Shown here: in pieces, positions 6,309 through 8,504 of the stretch | Numbering within the stretch: position 1 is the stretch's first letter | Layout: every line of letters starts with the position of its first letter | NCBI GenBank assembly: GCA_039182735.1 | Contig: JBCDCB010000058.1 | Span: forward strand, 1 to 8,504 | Direction: 5' to 3' | Source: JBCDCB01 sp039182735 | GTDB taxonomy: Bacteria; Planctomycetota; Phycisphaerae; Phycisphaerales; UBA1924 | Length of the DNA stretch: 8,504 nt | Notes under the pieces: model-generated | The model's input: only the letters and a program-made list of their open reading frames with translations | What the model was told of the DNA's origin: nothing | Databases searched by the model: none | Translations under genes and position numbers: made by a program

Positions 6309-7506
6309 GTTCGAAGATCGTCGCCAGGCCCTGCCCGACGCCGACGCAGAGCGACGCGATGCCGCGTTCGATGTCCGCGTCGATGAGCTCGTGCACGAGC
6401 GTGGTCGCGAGACGTGCGCCGCTGCACCCGAGCGGGTGCCCGATGGCGATGGCGCCGCCGTTGACGTTGAGCTTCGAGTCGTCGAGTTCGAGCTCGCGTG
6501 CGCACGCGATGGACTGCGCAGCAAACGCTTCGTTGATCTCGACCCGATCGATGTTGTCGAGCGACATGCCGGCGCGATCGAGCGCCTTGCGGATCGCGGG
6601 CACGGGTCCCATGCCCATGTACGCGGGATCGACACCGGCCGACGCGCTCGCGCCGACATAGGCGAGGGGTGTGAGCCCGAGGGACGCGGCTCGCTCGGAT
6701 TCGACGATGAGCAGCGCCGCGGCGCCATCGTTGATCCCGGACGAGTTTCCGGCAGTGACGGTGGCGTGCTCGTCGGTCGCGAAGACCGGGCGCAGGGCGG
6801 CGAGCTTCTCGATCGTGGTGCCCGGACGCGGATGCTCGTCGATCTCAACGCGCATCGCGGGACCCTGGCGCTGCGGGACCTCGACCGGGAGCAGTTCTCG
6901 CTCGAAGCGCCCGCGTTCGTGCGCACCTGCCCAGCGCGTCTGGCTCCGCTGCGCGAAGGCATCCTGATCTTCGCGAGAGATCGAGTGCTTCCGCGCAACG
7001 TTCTCGGCGGTTTCGCCCATCGAGTACGGATGGTGCAACTCGGCAAGTTTCGGGTTGACGAAGCGCCAACCGATCGACGTGTCTTCGATCTTCTGCGTGC
7101 GACCGAACGCAGTGTCGGCTTTGCTCAGCACGTAGGGCGCGCGGCTCATCGACTCGACCCCGCCCGCGATGAACACGTCGCCGTGATCGGACTCGATCAT
7201 CCGAGCCGCGATGTTGACCGCTTCGAGCCCTGAAGCGCAGAGGCGGTTGACCGTCACGCCCGGCACGCTCACGGGCAGCCCCGCGAGCAGCACCGCCATG
7301 CGCGCGACGTCGCGGTTGTCTTCGCCCGCCTGATTCGTCGCGCCGAGGTAGACGTCGTCGATCAACGCGGGATCGATGCCCGTGCGATCGATGAGCCCGC
7401 GGATGACGTGCGCGGCGAGATCGTCCGGGCGGACCGATGACAGCGCACCCGCGAATCGACCGATGGGCGTGCGGAGCGCGGCGACGACGGCTGCTTTGCG
7501 TGGCAT
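6301..7506 (-). CDS. pcaF: Thiolase, PcaF type (3-oxoadipyl-CoA / acetyl-CoA acyltransferase)
   Basis: 401 residues, the standard size. It would cleave a 3-oxoacyl-CoA with CoA to acetyl-CoA and a shortened acyl-CoA. All catalytic residues are present: the nucleophile C90 in NRLCASGLEAV, H357 in GGAIAIGHPLG, and C387 in CVGVGQGLA; NEAF at 325-328 is also intact. Features typical of beta-ketoadipyl-CoA thiolase are GGVESMSRAPYVL, TSIGWRFVNP, SMGETAENVA, DEHPRPGTTIEKLA in parts, MGMGPVPA and the ending VGVGQGLATIFER. It is not simply a biosynthetic acetoacetyl-CoA thiolase by these signatures. The ATG at 7506 begins the canonical first strand (AAVVAALRTPIGRF); no Shine-Dalgarno is seen. It lies opposite to the aminotransferase operon, so it is transcribed separately even though it supplies the last step of the proposed route. 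Confidence 0.94.
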   Translation of the reverse strand: MPRKAAVVAALRTPIGRFAGALSSVRPDDLAAHVIRGLIDRTGIDPALIDDVYLGATNQAGEDNRDVARMAVLLAGLPVSVPGVTVNRLCASGLEAVNIAARMIESDHGDVFIAGGVESMSRAPYVLSKADTAFGRTQKIEDTSIGWRFVNPKLAELHHPYSMGETAENVARKHSISREDQDAFAQRSQTRWAGAHERGRFERELLPVEVPQRQGPAMRVEIDEHPRPGTTIEKLAALRPVFATDEHATVTAGNSSGINDGAAALLIVESERAASLGLTPLAYVGASASAGVDPAYMGMGPVPAIRKALDRAGMSLDNIDRVEINEAFAAQSIACARELELDDSKLNVNGGAIAIGHPLGCSGARLATTLVHELIDADIERGIASLCVGVGQGLATIFERA

Positions 7507-7514
7507 AGGCGGAC

Positions 7515-7520
7515 ATCGTA
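7515..7520 (-). promoter_or_regulatory. Possible -10 box (TACGAT) of the thiolase gene
   Basis: TACGAT on the minus strand ends 8 nt before the ATG at 7506. No -35 match lies at normal distance. Together with the missing Shine-Dalgarno it suggests a very short or absent leader, as for the two manganese genes. Weak alone. Confidence 0.25.
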
Positions 7521-7561
7521 ATGCCTCGGCGTCATCGCCCGAGACGCGTGCGCAAAGACGA

Positions 7562-7586
7562 AAGCCGGCTCGATGGAAGCCGGCTT
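7562..7586 (-). terminator. Rho-independent-type terminator of the beta-helix protein gene
   Basis: AAGCCGGCT (7562-7570) and AGCCGGCTT (7578-7586) form a perfect 9-bp stem with a 7-nt loop; the stem extends as CGA/TCG with one bulged A. Read on the minus strand the hairpin is followed by a T-rich stretch (TTTCGTCTTTG). It begins 75 nt after the stop at 7662 and lies before the thiolase start at 7506. It therefore separates two genes on the same strand. The rest of the 155-bp gap shows no gene. Confidence 0.7.
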
Positions 7587-7661
7587 CGCCTGGATCGACG
7601 GGACGCGGGCCTGCGTTGCACCCACGACCGTGCCCTTGAGGTGCCGTGCGTGTGGGCGCGT

Positions 7662-8504
7662 TTAGTCCTGGCAGCCGAGGTTGCTCACGACGAAGGTGAG
7701 GTCGGCGGTCTCGGTGCGACCGTTGCCGTCGGCGTCGCCGGGGCACCCGCTCGGGATGAAGCCCGACGCGACTTCGAACGCGCCGATGTCGATGATGGGT
7801 GCCGCGAACGACTCGCCGACGTCGGGCGACATCGGGTCGTCCTGCGCGCGATCGGTGCCGGCGAGGTCTGCGAGCGGGCCGGCGTAGCGCACGGACGAAC
7901 CCGCGTCGATCGCCGGCGCGGTGGGCAGCAGCGTCAGATCGCCGTAGTCGTCGTCGAGCGTGCCCCACTCACCGTCGACGCCTGGGTCGGGCACGCGGGT
8001 GAAGAGCTCGCTCGGCGTGGCGGTGAAGATGCCGTCGCCGAACACGGCGTCGGGCGTCAGCGAGTCCGTCGCGACGATCGAGAACGCGCCGCCGTACGCT
8101 GAGGCGGTTGAAGTCCCGCCGTAGTCGGGCACGTTCCCGAACGCATCAGCATTGCCCGTGGAGATGGTGTTGATCAGCGAACTGGTGGACGAGTTGCTCA
8201 CGAGCACACCACCGATTGCATCGGCAGCGACATTGCCAACGATGGTGCAGTTCTCGAGCACCGCATTGTTGCCCGTACGAATCGCGATGCCTCCGGCATC
8301 GTCGCCCGCGGAGTTCCCGACAAAGACCGAGTTCGTGACCGTCACTTCCGAATTGTCGAAGAGCATCCCGCCGCCTCTGCCTCCGGCGACGTTGCCCTGC
8401 ACAACACAGCGATCGACCAGCACCGTCGAGAGGTTGAAGTACATGCCACCGGCGTCACTCGAGGTATTTCGAGTGAAAGTGCTCAAGCGGATGTTTCCCT
8501 GCCC
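7662..8504 (-). CDS. Secreted right-handed beta-helix repeat protein with C-terminal dockerin-like segment; 5' end cut by window
   Basis: The frame is open to the right edge, so only the last 280 residues are seen; the TTG at 8486 is inside the repeats and is not a start. Residues 1-110 hold four or more parallel beta-helix coils of about 25 residues with GG(M/I/V) turns and the pattern SxFxGN: GGMYF, GGMLF, GGIAI, GGVLV, each followed by N/C-x-x-x-GN. Then comes a stretch ending DIGAFEV, common at the end of such helices. The C-terminus GCPGDADGNGRTETADLTFVV is a calcium-loop dockerin-like half-repeat (DxDGNGxxxxxDL), ending in NLGCQD. Polymorphic outer-membrane-like and pectate-lyase-like surface proteins look like this. 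No catalytic motif is visible; adhesion, polysaccharide binding or structural use cannot be separated. The tail is the main taxonomic clue to Planctomycetota. Confidence 0.8.
   Translation of the reverse strand, partial: GQGNIRLSTFTRNTSSDAGGMYFNLSTVLVDRCVVQGNVAGGRGGGMLFDNSEVTVTNSVFVGNSAGDDAGGIAIRTGNNAVLENCTIVGNVAADAIGGVLVSNSSTSSLINTISTGNADAFGNVPDYGGTSTASAYGGAFSIVATDSLTPDAVFGDGIFTATPSELFTRVPDPGVDGEWGTLDDDYGDLTLLPTAPAIDAGSSVRYAGPLADLAGTDRAQDDPMSPDVGESFAAPIIDIGAFEVASGFIPSGCPGDADGNGRTETADLTFVVSNLGCQD

Noticed and set aside
5874..7046. A 390-codon minus-strand frame overlapping the aminotransferase and thiolase genes.
   Set aside because: Ser/Arg/Pro-rich, out of frame with the clear thiolase, no family resemblance.
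8484..8486. TTG as the start of the beta-helix protein.
   Set aside because: Upstream codons stay open to the window edge and the repeat pattern already runs through this codon, and no signal peptide follows it.
1..8504. Search for CRISPR arrays, tRNA or rRNA genes, insertion sequences, integrase or attachment sites, and phage genes.
   Set aside because: No direct-repeat array, clover-leaf, terminal inverted repeats or transposase motifs were seen. The window looks like ordinary chromosomal metabolic DNA.

Overview
The window is GC-rich, dense coding DNA. The best clue to the host is the last gene on the minus strand. It encodes a repetitive beta-helix surface protein that ends in a single dockerin-like half-repeat (a CPGDADGNG start and a final NLGC). 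Tails of this kind are typical of Planctomycetota, especially Phycisphaerae. This assignment rests on recognising the style of protein; there is no marker gene here.

Layout. (1) Positions 1-1144, minus strand: a manganese module made of a DtxR/MntR-family metalloregulator and, 39 bp downstream, a metal-binding lipoprotein of a TroA/MntC-type ABC importer that runs off the left edge. A 6-4-6 inverted repeat overlaps the likely promoter of the lipoprotein gene. (2) Positions 1172-2017, minus strand: an RpiR-family regulator (HTH plus SIS domain). (3) Positions 2018-2122: a divergent control region with a perfect 12-bp palindrome lying on the -10 region. (4) Positions 2123-6294, plus strand: a tight four-gene operon. 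It encodes a divergent lysine-2,3-aminomutase-like radical SAM enzyme, the A and B subunits of a 3-oxoacid/3-oxoadipate CoA-transferase (PcaI/PcaJ type), and a class III PLP aminotransferase resembling beta-amino-acid transaminases. The first three genes are joined by ATGA stop/start overlaps, and the fourth follows after 1 nt. (5) Positions 6301-7506, minus strand: a PcaF-type thiolase that converges on the operon with only 6 bp between the stops. (6) Positions 7562-7586: a hairpin that looks like the terminator of the next gene. (7) Positions 7662-8504, minus strand: the 3' part of the beta-helix protein.

How the genes could work together. Read in order, the enzymes spell a complete route. 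The 2,3-aminomutase would move an alpha-amino group to the beta carbon, the aminotransferase would turn the beta-amino acid into a beta-keto acid, the CoA-transferase would activate it, and the thiolase would cleave it to acetyl-CoA plus a shortened acyl-CoA. The RpiR protein is the obvious candidate regulator. The substrate is not settled. The aminomutase keeps the radical SAM cysteines and the likely PLP lysine but lacks one of the two aspartates that bind the lysine side chain in the clostridial enzyme. The CoA-transferase and thiolase look most like beta-ketoadipate enzymes. Alpha-aminoadipate is therefore an interesting alternative to lysine or glutamate. This module is the main candidate for an undescribed system in the window.
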